In this document: piece after piece, positions 32,173 to 41,182 of the stretch | Layout of the letters: the number at the start of each line of letters is the position of its first letter | Numbering within the stretch: position 1 is the stretch's first letter | Assembly (NCBI GenBank): GCA_037446115.1 | Contig: JBBIJF010000010.1 | Coordinates: 62,001-126,000 of the forward strand | DNA: 64,000 nucleotides | From: JANWXD01 sp037446115 | GTDB lineage: Bacteria > Acidobacteriota > Terriglobia > Bryobacterales > Bryobacteraceae | Reading direction: 5' to 3' | Position numbers and translations under genes: made by a program | Notes under the pieces: model-generated | What the model saw: only the letters and a program-made list of their open reading frames with translations | Databases searched by the model: none | Told to the model about the DNA's origin: nothing

Positions 32173-33399
32173 TTAAATCACATCAGGGAAACTACGCCGC
32201 AGCCGATAGAAGACGGCATGACCGGCGAAGAAGACCGCCGCGGCGACCAGCCAGAGCTTCCAGAGTGGGCCGAAGGCCGGGGCCTGGCCTTCGAGCAGCG
32301 CCGCCCGGAAACCTCGCACCAGAACGAACACGGGGTTCTTGGAGAGCAGCCATAGCGCTTCTTGGGGCAGGGAGGCCTCCGGATAGCAGATCGGAGTCAG
32401 AAAAAACCACAAGGTCAGCAGAAATCCGTTCACCTGCCCGAGATCGCGAACATAAACGCCCAGCGCCGCCAGAAACCAGCACACACCGAGTGTGAACAGA
32501 ATCTGGGGGATCAGCAGCACCGGCAGCCAGGCCACCGACAGCGGCACCGTGCCGCGCGCGGCGGTGAGCATCACCAGAAACACCGCCAGGGCGAAGCCCT
32601 GAGTGACCAGCGCGGAAGCCACCTGCGCGACCGGAAGTATCTCCAACGGGAACACGAGCTTCTTGACAAATGTGCGGTATTCCAGCATCACGGCGGGCGC
32701 CCGTCCGGCCGCCTCGCTGAAGGGCAGCCAGGGCAGCATACCCGCCAGGAAGTAAAGGGCGAAGCCGGCCCGGCTCGGATCCGCGCCGAAGCGCGTCCGC
32801 AGCACCACGCCGAAAACGAAAAAGTAAGTCAGCATCAGCAACAAGGGATTCAGCAAAGCCCAGAACAGGCCGCCGAAAGAGCCCCGATAGCGCCCTGCCA
32901 CATCGCGGCGCGCCATGGAGCGGATCAGACTGCGGTGCCGCCACAGCGTTCGAACAGGATAGACAACCGCTCGCCGGAGGGAGCGAAGCAGCAGCCGCCG
33001 GCGCAGCGCACCGAGCGTAGTCACCTCCGTCCTGGTTTCCGCCACCTGGCCCGCTATGACATTCGCGTCCACCAGAAGAAACGGCCAGCGCTCGTAGTAC
33101 CAGCACACGCCCTCCCTCATGGGAGCGACGAAAATCCGGTAGACGCCATCGAAGCCCGGCAGAGGAATCCTCAGATCCACAGCGCGGCTTTCACCGGGTT
33201 CGAGATCCTGCTCCAGGGCGATCCGTGGTCCTTCTTCCACGAACAGATGCGTGTCGGGATCGAAGAACTGGCAGCCGATGCGAAACCCGTCTGCGCCGCG
33301 CCAGACCTCCCGCGACCGGTTTTCAAGACGAAAACGGACACGGAGAACCCGGCCGCCGTCCTCCGGGAAAACCTCAGGGTTCGCGTAGGCGGCGCTCAT
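32173..33399 (-). CDS. ABC-2 polysaccharide export permease with an extra N-terminal beta-sandwich-like domain
   Basis: An inner-membrane exporter subunit of 408 residues. Residues about 150-405 are a Wzm/TagG-type permease with about six helices (RRDVAGRYRGSFGGLFWALL cytoplasmic helix, then NPLLLMLTYFFVFGVV, LWFFLTPICYP). Residues 1-130 are not part of a normal permease: LRVRFRLENRSREVWRG, GPRIALEQDLEPGESRAVDL and YRIFVAPMREGVCWYYERW look like the Ig-like fold of Wzt C-terminal sugar-recognition domains and related acidobacterial glycan proteins. Usual Wzm length is about 260-270. No ABC ATPase gene occurs in the window. The ATG overlaps the stop of the GT4-methyltransferase gene (ATGA). Confidence 0.87.
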   Translation of the reverse strand: MSAAYANPEVFPEDGGRVLRVRFRLENRSREVWRGADGFRIGCQFFDPDTHLFVEEGPRIALEQDLEPGESRAVDLRIPLPGFDGVYRIFVAPMREGVCWYYERWPFLLVDANVIAGQVAETRTEVTTLGALRRRLLLRSLRRAVVYPVRTLWRHRSLIRSMARRDVAGRYRGSFGGLFWALLNPLLLMLTYFFVFGVVLRTRFGADPSRAGFALYFLAGMLPWLPFSEAAGRAPAVMLEYRTFVKKLVFPLEILPVAQVASALVTQGFALAVFLVMLTAARGTVPLSVAWLPVLLIPQILFTLGVCWFLAALGVYVRDLGQVNGFLLTLWFFLTPICYPEASLPQEALWLLSKNPVFVLVRGFRAALLEGQAPAFGPLWKLWLVAAAVFFAGHAVFYRLRRSFPDVI

Positions 33400-35381
33400 G
33401 CTTCCGGGTCGCTGTAGAGCCAGGCCGGAAAACGCCGGCGCACAGGCCCTGTCTTGCGTCCGACGGCGTAGATGCCGTCGCCGCGAAGCTCTGTGGAAAG
33501 CTGGAAGCGCTCGAGCAGCCACCGCACCCACGCCAGTTCGGGGCGGGGCTGGTCGCGGAACGGTCCGGTTTCCAGACGAACGACCTCGAAGCCGGCGTCT
33601 CCGAGCAGCAGGTGTATTTCCTTGGGCGTGTACTCGCGGTTGTGCCGGGCCGCGGTTTTCTCCCCGCTGCCTGTCGGCCGGATGTATGCCGGAAACAGCG
33701 CGGGATGATACCCTTCGAGGACCGCAGCGATGGCACGCAGGGAAGCGATGTTCGGCGTGGTCAGGACCAGGTGGCCGCCGGGTTTGAGTACGCGGTTGAT
33801 TTCCGCCATCATGTGCATGGGATCTTCGGTCAGATGCTCGATGACCTCACAGCACAGCACCGTGGTGAAATACGCGTCCGGATAGGGAAACCGGTCCTTC
33901 TCGGCGTCGAAGAGTTCCAGGTCGCACTCAAAACGCTCGCCGCCTGCGGAAACGACGCTGCGGTGGTCCACTTTTCCCGCAGGACCGTAGTAGCAGCCCC
34001 GCACCTCGCCGTAGCCCAGCCGGGTCTTGAGCAGCGGCGTGATCTGGAGATACGAACCGATCTCGAGCACACGGTCCTCCGGCCCGCCGGGCGGTGTGAT
34101 GGCCAGGGTTTTCTCGAACCGTGTCAGATGCGTTTCCGCATAGCTGCGAGTTTCGGCATCTCGCGCCGCCCACCCGAGGATCTCCCCGGCGGACGCCGGG
34201 GCCGGCACAGACTCCGCGGCAGCAGAAGGAGCCGCCGCGCCGGGTTCCTCCCTGCGCCACTCGACGCCGGCAGCCAGCGATTCCAGAAACGCTGCATACT
34301 GTCCCGCCACACGTTCCCAGCGGCAATGCTCCAGGGCCCAGGCGCGTGCGGCCTCCCCCACCTTGCGGCGCACCTCGGCGCGGCTCGCCGCCGTATGGAG
34401 GAGCTCATAAAGCACCTCCTCTTCGGTTTCATCCACCGGCACCTTCCAGCAGATTTCGTCAGGTAACTCGCAAAAGGCCGCCGTGTCCGAGACAAGAACG
34501 CACTTGCCGAGACCCAGGGCCCGGAGCAAGGTCCCCGAAGTCTCGCCCACGCTGGGATAGCGCAAATTGATCACAATGTCGCAGGCCGCCAGATAGCCCA
34601 TGAAATCCTCGATGGCCACACGCCCCAGCACTCGCACGAACGGGAGCAGCTCCAGCCTTTCCAGCAAGGGGTCCAGCGGGAGTTCCGGATGCGGCTGGCC
34701 CACCAGAATCATGCGGGCCCGCGGCTCGACACGAACTAAGCGCCGGAAGGCGCGCAGCACTTCCGGGATTCGCTTATAAGGTTTGAGGTGGCCGAACACC
34801 CCCGCGAGGGGCGTGATTTCATCCAAGCCCAGCCGCCGGCGGTACGGGAGGCCGTTGACGGGATCGGTCCAGGCCCCGTGAGGGATGCGGGCGATCGGAC
34901 CCCTGAATCCGGCCGCACGCATCCGTTCCTCCATGTAGCGGCTGTGCACGATAAGAGCCCGGCTGCGCTCAAGCAACCGCCGCGTCATCGGAAGGCCTTC
35001 GTAATCGGGGCCGGTTTCCAGAGCGCGCACACGGCGCGCGTGCGCGAGCGCTTGCGGCCCGCCTTCGTAGGCCACTTCGTCCAGATAACGGTCCCAGTCA
35101 CCGCGCTTGATGGTGAGCTCCGCAATCAGGTGGTGGAGGTTCGCTTCGTGCAGGACCACGACGCCGGGATGCTCGATGGCCATCTCGTAGGCGAAGCCGT
35201 GCTCGCCGTTGTTGCCGATCTGATACACGACCAGATCGAACCGGTCGGGCTCGAACCTCTCTGGGGGACCCGGAATGACGGTCAGCTCGACCAGGCGCTC
35301 CAGGTGCGCCGCGAGCGCTTCCGAGTAGTCCGCAATGCCGCTCGGCGAAGGCGGCATGGGCGATACCAGGGCCACGCGCAT
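33396..35381 (-). CDS. GT4 glycosyltransferase fused to a SAM-dependent methyltransferase
   Basis: A cytosolic fusion of 661 residues. Residues 1-385 are a GT-B, GT4-type transferase (PPSPSGIADYSEALAAHL at the N-terminus, FGHLKPYKRIPEVLRAF, and a donor-site region NLRYPSVGETSGTLLRALGL). An Ala/Pro/Glu linker spans about 385-410. Residues about 430-640 are a class I methyltransferase (VLEIGSYLQITPLL, VLCCEVIEHL, INRVLKPGGHLVLTTPN). The order suggests transfer of the last sugar followed by methylation, as in chain-terminating enzymes of ABC-dependent O-antigens. Translation is coupled to the export permease. The capping role is inference. Confidence 0.88.
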   Translation of the reverse strand: MRVALVSPMPPSPSGIADYSEALAAHLERLVELTVIPGPPERFEPDRFDLVVYQIGNNGEHGFAYEMAIEHPGVVVLHEANLHHLIAELTIKRGDWDRYLDEVAYEGGPQALAHARRVRALETGPDYEGLPMTRRLLERSRALIVHSRYMEERMRAAGFRGPIARIPHGAWTDPVNGLPYRRRLGLDEITPLAGVFGHLKPYKRIPEVLRAFRRLVRVEPRARMILVGQPHPELPLDPLLERLELLPFVRVLGRVAIEDFMGYLAACDIVINLRYPSVGETSGTLLRALGLGKCVLVSDTAAFCELPDEICWKVPVDETEEEVLYELLHTAASRAEVRRKVGEAARAWALEHCRWERVAGQYAAFLESLAAGVEWRREEPGAAAPSAAAESVPAPASAGEILGWAARDAETRSYAETHLTRFEKTLAITPPGGPEDRVLEIGSYLQITPLLKTRLGYGEVRGCYYGPAGKVDHRSVVSAGGERFECDLELFDAEKDRFPYPDAYFTTVLCCEVIEHLTEDPMHMMAEINRVLKPGGHLVLTTPNIASLRAIAAVLEGYHPALFPAYIRPTGSGEKTAARHNREYTPKEIHLLLGDAGFEVVRLETGPFRDQPRPELAWVRWLLERFQLSTELRGDGIYAVGRKTGPVRRRFPAWLYSDPEA

Positions 35382-35431
35382 CGTTCAAAGCGAAGCGGAT
35401 GCAGCACACCGCGCCGGGGACGTTCTCAGTC

Positions 35432-36145
35432 TCACGGCTCTCGCAACAGTTCCATCGTGAAGCTTCCCAGAGGGAAGGGGGCGCGCACCAGCAGCGGCGT
35501 TCGCGCACGATCCGTCGAGAAGAACAGCTCGAAGGTGACCTGCGAGGCCTTCCCCGCCACCGACGCCACGATACGGTCTGCCTCCAGGCGCTCGTCATGG
35601 ATGCGGACTATTTGCCGGCCCCCATACTCCAGCCGGATCTGATACGGCGCCCCAAAGAAAATCGTCTGCGGTCCGGGAAGGCGGCCGCGGCTGAGTTCGC
35701 GCCGCAAAAAGTACAGGAAGGCCAGAGCGTCCTTGGGGCACTGCGGGATGGTCAGTTGCGACTTGCCGCCGCCGCCGAGCGTCTGCCGCGTGGCGGCGCC
35801 GCGATCGGCGTCAAAGACGGTGCGTTCGTCGGCTTTGCGCTTGCCGTGCCGCAGGTGCTTTTCGAACTCGAGCGAACAAAGATCCGGCGATGCTGCCGAA
35901 CGGTACTGATCGGAAACTTCGAAGGCGGGCAGGCCGGCTTCCAGACTCATGCTGAACTGCCAGCGGCCGGAGGCCGGATCTCCTTGGGAGACGACTTTGA
36001 CGGCCCGGAACTCACTTTCCCCGAGCGGCAAGCCGCTTGGCCAGTTGACGCTGTACCGGAGGATCTCTCCGTCGGCCGGCGGCTCCTTCTCGGCCTGCGC
36101 CCAGCCGGCGGCGAGCAGTGCCACGGCCATCCAGAGGCGTTTCAT
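35432..36145 (-). CDS. DUF3108 exported protein within the polysaccharide operon
   Basis: A periplasmic protein of 237 residues with a clear signal peptide (MKRLWMAVALLAAGWAQA, cleavage near residue 18). The rest matches DUF3108: LRYSVNWPSGLPLGESEFRA, FEVSDQYRSAASPDLCSLEF, LAFLYFLRRE and QIRLEYGGRQIVRI. The family is beta-rich, often found near cell-envelope genes, with no known activity. Its ATG overlaps the stop of the upstream GT4 gene (ATGA), so it belongs to the same operon; it is followed by a 50-base gap before the GT4-methyltransferase gene. Confidence 0.85.
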   Translation of the reverse strand: MKRLWMAVALLAAGWAQAEKEPPADGEILRYSVNWPSGLPLGESEFRAVKVVSQGDPASGRWQFSMSLEAGLPAFEVSDQYRSAASPDLCSLEFEKHLRHGKRKADERTVFDADRGAATRQTLGGGGKSQLTIPQCPKDALAFLYFLRRELSRGRLPGPQTIFFGAPYQIRLEYGGRQIVRIHDERLEADRIVASVAGKASQVTFELFFSTDRARTPLLVRAPFPLGSFTMELLREP

Positions 36146-37299
36146 TGGCAGGCTACGGACATCCGCGACATCTTCTCGGTCGCCACCGGGGCAGAAGCGC
36201 CCGCCACTTCGTAGTAGACCTCCAGGGTCCGCTCGGCGGTCTTGCGCCAGCTGAACTGCGCAGCGCGCTGGAGCGCCAGCCTCTCCAGGCGTAGCCGCAG
36301 TTCATGGTCGAGCAGCACGTCCAGCGTGGCGCGTGCGATGTCGTCCGGATCTTGAGGGTCCACCAGGATGGCCGCCGCGTCGGCGACCTCGGGAAGGGCC
36401 GAAGCGTTCGAACACACCACCGCACGTCCGCAAGCCATCGCTTCAAGTACAGGCAGGCCGAAACCTTCATACCGCGAAGGGAATACAAACAGCTCACACG
36501 CGTTGTATAGCTGGAGCAGCTCCTCGTCGCTCACAAAACCGGTGAAATGAATCCGCTCGGCCGCGCCGGATTCACGGGCGGCGCGGCGCACCTTGCGGCC
36601 GTAACGCGTCTCTTTCCCGGCGATCACCAGATGGTGCGGCAGTCGGGGGCAGTGGCGGAGCATGGCCGAGAAGGCGCGGATCAAGCCTGTGTGATTCTTC
36701 CGCGGCACCAGGTCACCCACGGTAAGCAGGAACGGGGACGGGATCCCGAACCGCGCCCGTACCCGGGCCGCCGCCGCCTGGCGGTCCAGCGGGCGGAAAA
36801 GGGCGGAAGCCGCATTCGGCGCCACGACGACTTTGTCGGGCGGCGGCGCGTAGGCCCTCTCAATGGCGCGGCGCGAGAACTCGCTCACCGTGAGAATCTT
36901 CGCCGCGCGCCGGACTGTCCGTTCGACGCTCCAGCGCAGTTGGATCGCCCGGGCCGGATTGAAGAATTCCGGATGCTCCAGAAAACTCACGTCGTGCACC
37001 GTCACCACCACCGGTACGGGACAGCCCAGAGGGGCGGTGTATTGCACGTGAACCAGCGTCGGCCGGTCTCGCCACAGCCGCGCCGTCAGGTCCCATCCGA
37101 GCCGGATGAACGGATTGGGCGACACGCGCTGGCGCAGGAACCGTTCCGGAACCCACCCCGCCGCGTCGTTCACCGAAAGATAGGCCAGGAAATGCGCGTC
37201 CGGATCGAGAACAGCAAACTGACTCACCAGGTTTCGGATATATACTTCGTTCCCCGTCAGATGGCGGCCGATAGCGTGAGCATCCACCGAAAAGAGCAT
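36142..37299 (-). CDS. GT4-family glycosyltransferase
   Basis: A GT-B fold enzyme of 385 residues that adds a sugar from a nucleotide donor during polysaccharide assembly. The N-terminal lobe has HAIGRHLTGNEVYIRNL; the donor lobe has TVGDLVPRKNHTGLIRAF, FPSRYEGFGLPVLEAMACG (the E-x7-E pair) and LPEVADAAAILVDPQD. A -10-like TATACT 14 bases upstream of the ATG at 37299 suggests an internal promoter, because there is a 44-base gap to the preceding GT gene. Donor and acceptor unknown. Confidence 0.93.
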   Translation of the reverse strand: MLFSVDAHAIGRHLTGNEVYIRNLVSQFAVLDPDAHFLAYLSVNDAAGWVPERFLRQRVSPNPFIRLGWDLTARLWRDRPTLVHVQYTAPLGCPVPVVVTVHDVSFLEHPEFFNPARAIQLRWSVERTVRRAAKILTVSEFSRRAIERAYAPPPDKVVVAPNAASALFRPLDRQAAAARVRARFGIPSPFLLTVGDLVPRKNHTGLIRAFSAMLRHCPRLPHHLVIAGKETRYGRKVRRAARESGAAERIHFTGFVSDEELLQLYNACELFVFPSRYEGFGLPVLEAMACGRAVVCSNASALPEVADAAAILVDPQDPDDIARATLDVLLDHELRLRLERLALQRAAQFSWRKTAERTLEVYYEVAGASAPVATEKMSRMSVACQ

Positions 37300-37313
37300 G
37301 CGGTCGTCTTCTC

Positions 37314-37319
37314 AGTATA
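37314..37319 (-). promoter_or_regulatory. Internal -10-like element TATACT in the polysaccharide locus
   Basis: Minus-strand TATACT lies in the 44-base gap between the second and third GT4 genes, 14 bases before the ATG at 37299. It would allow the downstream part of the locus (GT4, DUF3108, GT4-methyltransferase, permease) to be expressed separately. Confidence 0.45.
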
Positions 37320-37343
37320 GTGCCTCGACGGCGAAACAATCCG

Positions 37344-38525
37344 TTAAATCCCGAGCGCCGCAAGCCGTTCCCACGCCGACTCCCATGTAAACTCTCTCTC
37401 ATAGAGTTGCCGCCCGCACTGCCCCAGCCGCCATCGTAGCGCTTCCCTGTCCAGAACCTCGAGCACCGCCTGCTGGAAGGAGTCTGCCCCGTCGGCTATC
37501 AGCAGGTGCTCCCCATGGCGCGCCGGAAGCCCCTCGGCGCCGAACGAGGTCGAGATCACGGCGCGTCCCGCCGCCCAGGCCTCCAGGATCTTCACCCGGG
37601 TGCCGCTGCCGGAGAGCAGGGGCACCACCACGGCCTTCGCCGCTCCGAGCCAGGGCAGCGGATCTTCCACCGGGCCTGTCAGTTCGATGCGGGCGTCCCC
37701 GGCCAGATGGGACCGTACTGCCTCGGGGTTGCGGCCGACCAGCCTCCACACCAGACCGGGGCGCCGCGCCCGCAGTACGGGCCAAACGTGGGAGGCAAAA
37801 TACCGCACGGCGTGAATGTTGGGAGGGTATTCGAGATTTCCCGAAAATACGATCACTTCTTGCTCGGCCACATCGGGCGCGGGCCGCCGCGGAATGGTGT
37901 TCGGTAACACGGCGACTCGCGCGCGCGGTGCAATCGCACCAATGCGTTTCGCGTCGGTCTCCGAAGCGGCGAGCACCAGGTCGAACTGCGGCAGCAGCTG
38001 CCGCTCGTGGCTGAGCGCCAGGCGCGCGAACTGCCGCCAGAACAGGCGCCGCGCACCGGCTTCCAGGGCCGCGCAGGATTCCATTAGGGCGGATTCGACG
38101 TTGTGCAGATCCAGGATCACCGTTCGCGCTGCGTTTGCCGCCTCCGTGCGGTATCCCGCACACCAGAAGTGCTCGATGACGGCCAGGGCGTAGGAACGGC
38201 CGTGCAACGCCCGCCGCAGGTGGTCTTGAAAGCCTCCGAATCGGTCATTGAGCGGGGGCCGCCGCCGGAGCAACCTCACGAAATTGCGTACGAAACGGGC
38301 CGGAAGGCTCTTGGAATGGCGCGGCAACCGGATGATGTGGGTGCGGCGCACCAGGCCTCGGGGAATCGCCCGGCAAGGGTCGGGCGATCCCGCTTCGCAG
38401 AACACCACCAGATCGGTCTCGTAGCGGCGTCCCAGGTACTCGACAATGGAGGCGGTGCGGTACGCTCCCCCGCCCACGAGAGGATAGGGCGGTTCCGGTG
38501 CCAGAATCAGCGCCCGGTCAGGCAT
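37344..38525 (-). CDS. GT4-family glycosyltransferase
   Basis: A GT-B glycosyltransferase of 393 residues. PEPPYPLVGGGAYRTASIVEY at the N-terminus is the acceptor-side Gly-rich loop; IVFSGNLEYPPNIHAVRYFA and PLLSGSGTRVKILEAWAAG form the donor site, close to enzymes annotated as PEP-CTERM/exosortase-associated sugar transferases. The start overlaps the end of the upstream GT4 gene by eight bases. The acceptor is unknown. Confidence 0.92.
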   Translation of the reverse strand: MPDRALILAPEPPYPLVGGGAYRTASIVEYLGRRYETDLVVFCEAGSPDPCRAIPRGLVRRTHIIRLPRHSKSLPARFVRNFVRLLRRRPPLNDRFGGFQDHLRRALHGRSYALAVIEHFWCAGYRTEAANAARTVILDLHNVESALMESCAALEAGARRLFWRQFARLALSHERQLLPQFDLVLAASETDAKRIGAIAPRARVAVLPNTIPRRPAPDVAEQEVIVFSGNLEYPPNIHAVRYFASHVWPVLRARRPGLVWRLVGRNPEAVRSHLAGDARIELTGPVEDPLPWLGAAKAVVVPLLSGSGTRVKILEAWAAGRAVISTSFGAEGLPARHGEHLLIADGADSFQQAVLEVLDREALRWRLGQCGRQLYEREFTWESAWERLAALGI

Positions 38526-39576
38526 AAAACCGCCGATGCGCCTCCTGGTAGACCTCGCGCGTCAGCCGCGCCGTGTGGTGCCAGGAAAACTGCGCTGCCC
38601 GAGCCAAGCCTCGAGCTCTGAGTTCCGCGGCCCATTCCGGACGCGTCAGCACGGCCTCCATCGCCCCGGCCCAGGCCCGGACATCGCGCGGATCCACTAA
38701 CACCGCCGCCTCCTGCGCCACCTCGCAGATAGCCGGAATCCGCGAGGCGATGACCGGAGCCCCGCACTGCATGGCCTCCACGACGGGCAGACCGAAGCCT
38801 TCGTAAAGGGATGGGTACAGCAGGGCGGCCGCACCCGAATACAGACCCGCCAGCTCTTCGTCGGAAACCTCGCCCAGCCATTGCAGGCCCGGTTCCGCCG
38901 GCGGATCGTCACGCCGCCGCCCGGCAAGCAGCATCTCGACGTCGAATCGCTGCCGCAGGAGCCTCCAGGCCGCAAGGGCGGTTTCGATGTTCTTGCGCGG
39001 CCCGAGGGTGGCGACGAGCAAAAAATAGCGCCTTTCCGCTCGCGCATCGCTCAGGGGCCGGAAACACGGTGCCGCCGCCAGTGGCACGGCGACGACGTCG
39101 GCGGCAGGGATCCGGAAGCGCTCCATCACCTGTTTCCGGACGGCTTCCGTGGGCGTAATAAACATCACGGCCAGCCGCAAGCCCAGAACCAGAGGCGCCC
39201 GACGCCGCACCCGGCGCGCACCGGGTTGCCAGGAGGCGTCCATCCACGGGGAGAGGTCATGCACGGTGACCACGGCCGGACGTCGGGGAAGCAGCGGTGC
39301 TTCGAAATGGGTACCGTGAAACAGTTCCGCACGGTTCCGTTCCAGCGTCCGCTCCAACCCCCACAGCCACCAGCGCCGCTCCCACCGGCTCTGCGGACCG
39401 CCAAGGCACCGCAGGTTTGCGGGGGCGCCGGGGGGCGAGCGCAGCGGCTGGTCGGAGACGAGAAAATACGTGTCCTCCGGAAACGTCGTCGCCAGTGCGC
39501 GGCTCAATTCTTGCGTGTAGCGGGCCAGCCCGCCGCTCGAAAGCGACAGCGGTGTGGCGTCAATCGCCACCCTCAT
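38518..39576 (-). CDS. GT4-family glycosyltransferase
   Basis: A GT-B enzyme of 352 residues. IDATPLSLSSGGLARYTQEL at the N-terminus, VATLGPRKNIETALAAWRLL and YPSLYEGFGLPVVEAMQCG (E-x7-E) place it with mannosyl- or rhamnosyl-type GT4 enzymes. ATGA overlap with rfbB upstream and an eight-base overlap downstream show that it is an operon member. With dTDP-rhamnose genes directly upstream, a deoxysugar donor is possible. Confidence 0.93.
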   Translation of the reverse strand: MRVAIDATPLSLSSGGLARYTQELSRALATTFPEDTYFLVSDQPLRSPPGAPANLRCLGGPQSRWERRWWLWGLERTLERNRAELFHGTHFEAPLLPRRPAVVTVHDLSPWMDASWQPGARRVRRRAPLVLGLRLAVMFITPTEAVRKQVMERFRIPAADVVAVPLAAAPCFRPLSDARAERRYFLLVATLGPRKNIETALAAWRLLRQRFDVEMLLAGRRRDDPPAEPGLQWLGEVSDEELAGLYSGAAALLYPSLYEGFGLPVVEAMQCGAPVIASRIPAICEVAQEAAVLVDPRDVRAWAGAMEAVLTRPEWAAELRARGLARAAQFSWHHTARLTREVYQEAHRRFYA

Positions 39577-40610
39577 GGCCGCAGCCGTGCCAGCTCCTCC
39601 TCGCGGCGCTCGTAGTTGCGGACGTAGTACTCGCGATACTCACCCGACCGCACGCGGCGGACCCAGTCCGGGTGCTGCTGGTACCAGACAATGGTTCGCC
39701 TGAGGCCTTCCTCGAATCCCGTTTCCGGCGCCCACCCGGTCTCGCGCTGGATCTTTTCGCTGGAAAGAGCGTAGCGCCGGTCGTGGCCCGGGCGGTCTTC
39801 CACGTGAACCATCAGACTTTCCGGTTTGCCGAGAACGGCCAGGATGCGGCGTACGACCTCCCGATTCGTCAGGGAACAGTTCCCGCCGATGTTATAAATC
39901 TCGCCCTCGCGCCCGCGTTGCATCAAGCGCAGAATCGCGCGGCAGTGGTCCTCCACAAAAAGCCAGTCCCGCACCTGCAGGCCGTCACCGTAAATCGGAA
40001 GCGGGCGGTCCTCCAGAGCGTTCGTGATCATTAACGGAATCAGTTTCTCTGGAAACTGATACGGCCCGTAGTTATTGGAGGCTCGTGTAACAATCACCGG
40101 CGTTCGGTAAGTGGTGAAGTAAGACAGGGCGAGCAGGTCGGCTCCGGCCTTGGAAGCCGCATAGGGGCTGCTCGGGTTGAGGGGAAAATCTTCTCGTGCC
40201 GCCACCGGCTCCGGCAAGCTTCCGTATACTTCATCCGTCGAGACTTGAATGAGCCGTTTCACGCCGCGCCGGCGCGCCACTTCGAGAAGCGTGAACGTGC
40301 CGCCCAGGTTGGTCTGAAACGCGGGATCCGGCGCAAGGATACTGCGGTCCACGTGCGATTCAGCCGCGAAATTGATCACCAGCTCCGCCGGCCAGTCGGC
40401 CAGGAGAGAATCAAGCAGCGCGGCATCCAGGATATCGCCTCGGACAAACCGGTAGCGGGGATGCGACGCCACTTCCGCGAGGTTCTCCAGATTCCCGGCA
40501 TAGGTGAGCTTGTCCAGATTGACAATCTCAGCCGCCGAATCCTCGGCCAGCAGCAGGCGGATGAACGCCGATCCGATAAAACCTGCGCCGCCCGTCACCA
40601 GCACTCTCAT
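39573..40610 (-). CDS. rfbB: dTDP-glucose 4,6-dehydratase
   Basis: An NAD-dependent extended short-chain dehydrogenase of 345 residues that forms dTDP-4-dehydro-6-deoxyglucose. Motifs: GGAGFIGSAFIRLL (NAD binding), FAAESHVDRSI, STDEVYGSLPEPV with the catalytic Thr-Asp-Glu, YAASKAGADLLALSY (YxxxK) and NNYGPYQFPEKLIPLM. It lies between rfbC and the GT4 genes with ATGA overlaps on both sides. Confidence 0.97.
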   Translation of the reverse strand: MRVLVTGGAGFIGSAFIRLLLAEDSAAEIVNLDKLTYAGNLENLAEVASHPRYRFVRGDILDAALLDSLLADWPAELVINFAAESHVDRSILAPDPAFQTNLGGTFTLLEVARRRGVKRLIQVSTDEVYGSLPEPVAAREDFPLNPSSPYAASKAGADLLALSYFTTYRTPVIVTRASNNYGPYQFPEKLIPLMITNALEDRPLPIYGDGLQVRDWLFVEDHCRAILRLMQRGREGEIYNIGGNCSLTNREVVRRILAVLGKPESLMVHVEDRPGHDRRYALSSEKIQRETGWAPETGFEEGLRRTIVWYQQHPDWVRRVRSGEYREYYVRNYERREEELARLRP

Positions 40611-41098
40611 TTGTGCTGTAGCTCCCAGTCGTAATTGATTCCGGCGTGATCGTACGGGATGCGGCCTTCGTCGGCAGGATCGTAAAACCGGTCCGTAACA
40701 TAGACGAGTATGGCGGGCTCCCGGCCGATGACCTTATAGCCGTGCGCCACGCCCGGGGGGATGAGCAGGCGCCACGGCCGCAGCACGCCGACGTAAAGCG
40801 TGTTCCGCACGCCAAACGTTGCTGAACCCCGGCGCAGGTCCACCAGGGCCACCTGGAGCATCCCCGCCGCCGGAATCCAGCAATCGGTCTGCCGCACGTG
40901 ATAATGAAAGGCCTTGATCACCCCGGGATAACTCAGAGAGGTCGAGACCTGAGTGCTCGCGGGGGCGTAGGAGGCAACCAGTCCTTGACCGGCACGGATC
41001 ACCTCCAGAAAGTAACCGCGGTCGTCCGGATGGAGTACGCACGGCTCCACGCGCACGCCGCCGATCAGGCCCGGATCTTGCGGGTGCTGGATGACCAT
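40607..41098 (-). CDS. rfbC: dTDP-4-dehydrorhamnose 3,5-epimerase family protein
   Basis: A cupin-fold epimerase of about 163 residues. PDDRGYFLEV, FHYHVRQTDCWIPAAG (catalytic His in the FHYH segment), QVALVDLRRGSATFG and IPPGVAHGYKVI match RmlC. It is somewhat divergent at the active-site strand (FHYH in place of LHYQ), so a related dTDP-sugar epimerase is possible. The ATG at 41098 is chosen because AGAGGG precedes it and the residues before it, up to a GTG at 41179, are not family-like. Confidence 0.88.
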   Translation of the reverse strand: MVIQHPQDPGLIGGVRVEPCVLHPDDRGYFLEVIRAGQGLVASYAPASTQVSTSLSYPGVIKAFHYHVRQTDCWIPAAGMLQVALVDLRRGSATFGVRNTLYVGVLRPWRLLIPPGVAHGYKVIGREPAILVYVTDRFYDPADEGRIPYDHAGINYDWELQHK

Positions 41099-41182
41099 GC
41101 CGATCCCTCTCTCGCACGAAGGCAGCGCCAGCTCCGCTGAAAGCAGCGGAACAGGTTGTGCGACCGACACGCGTGCCACAAC

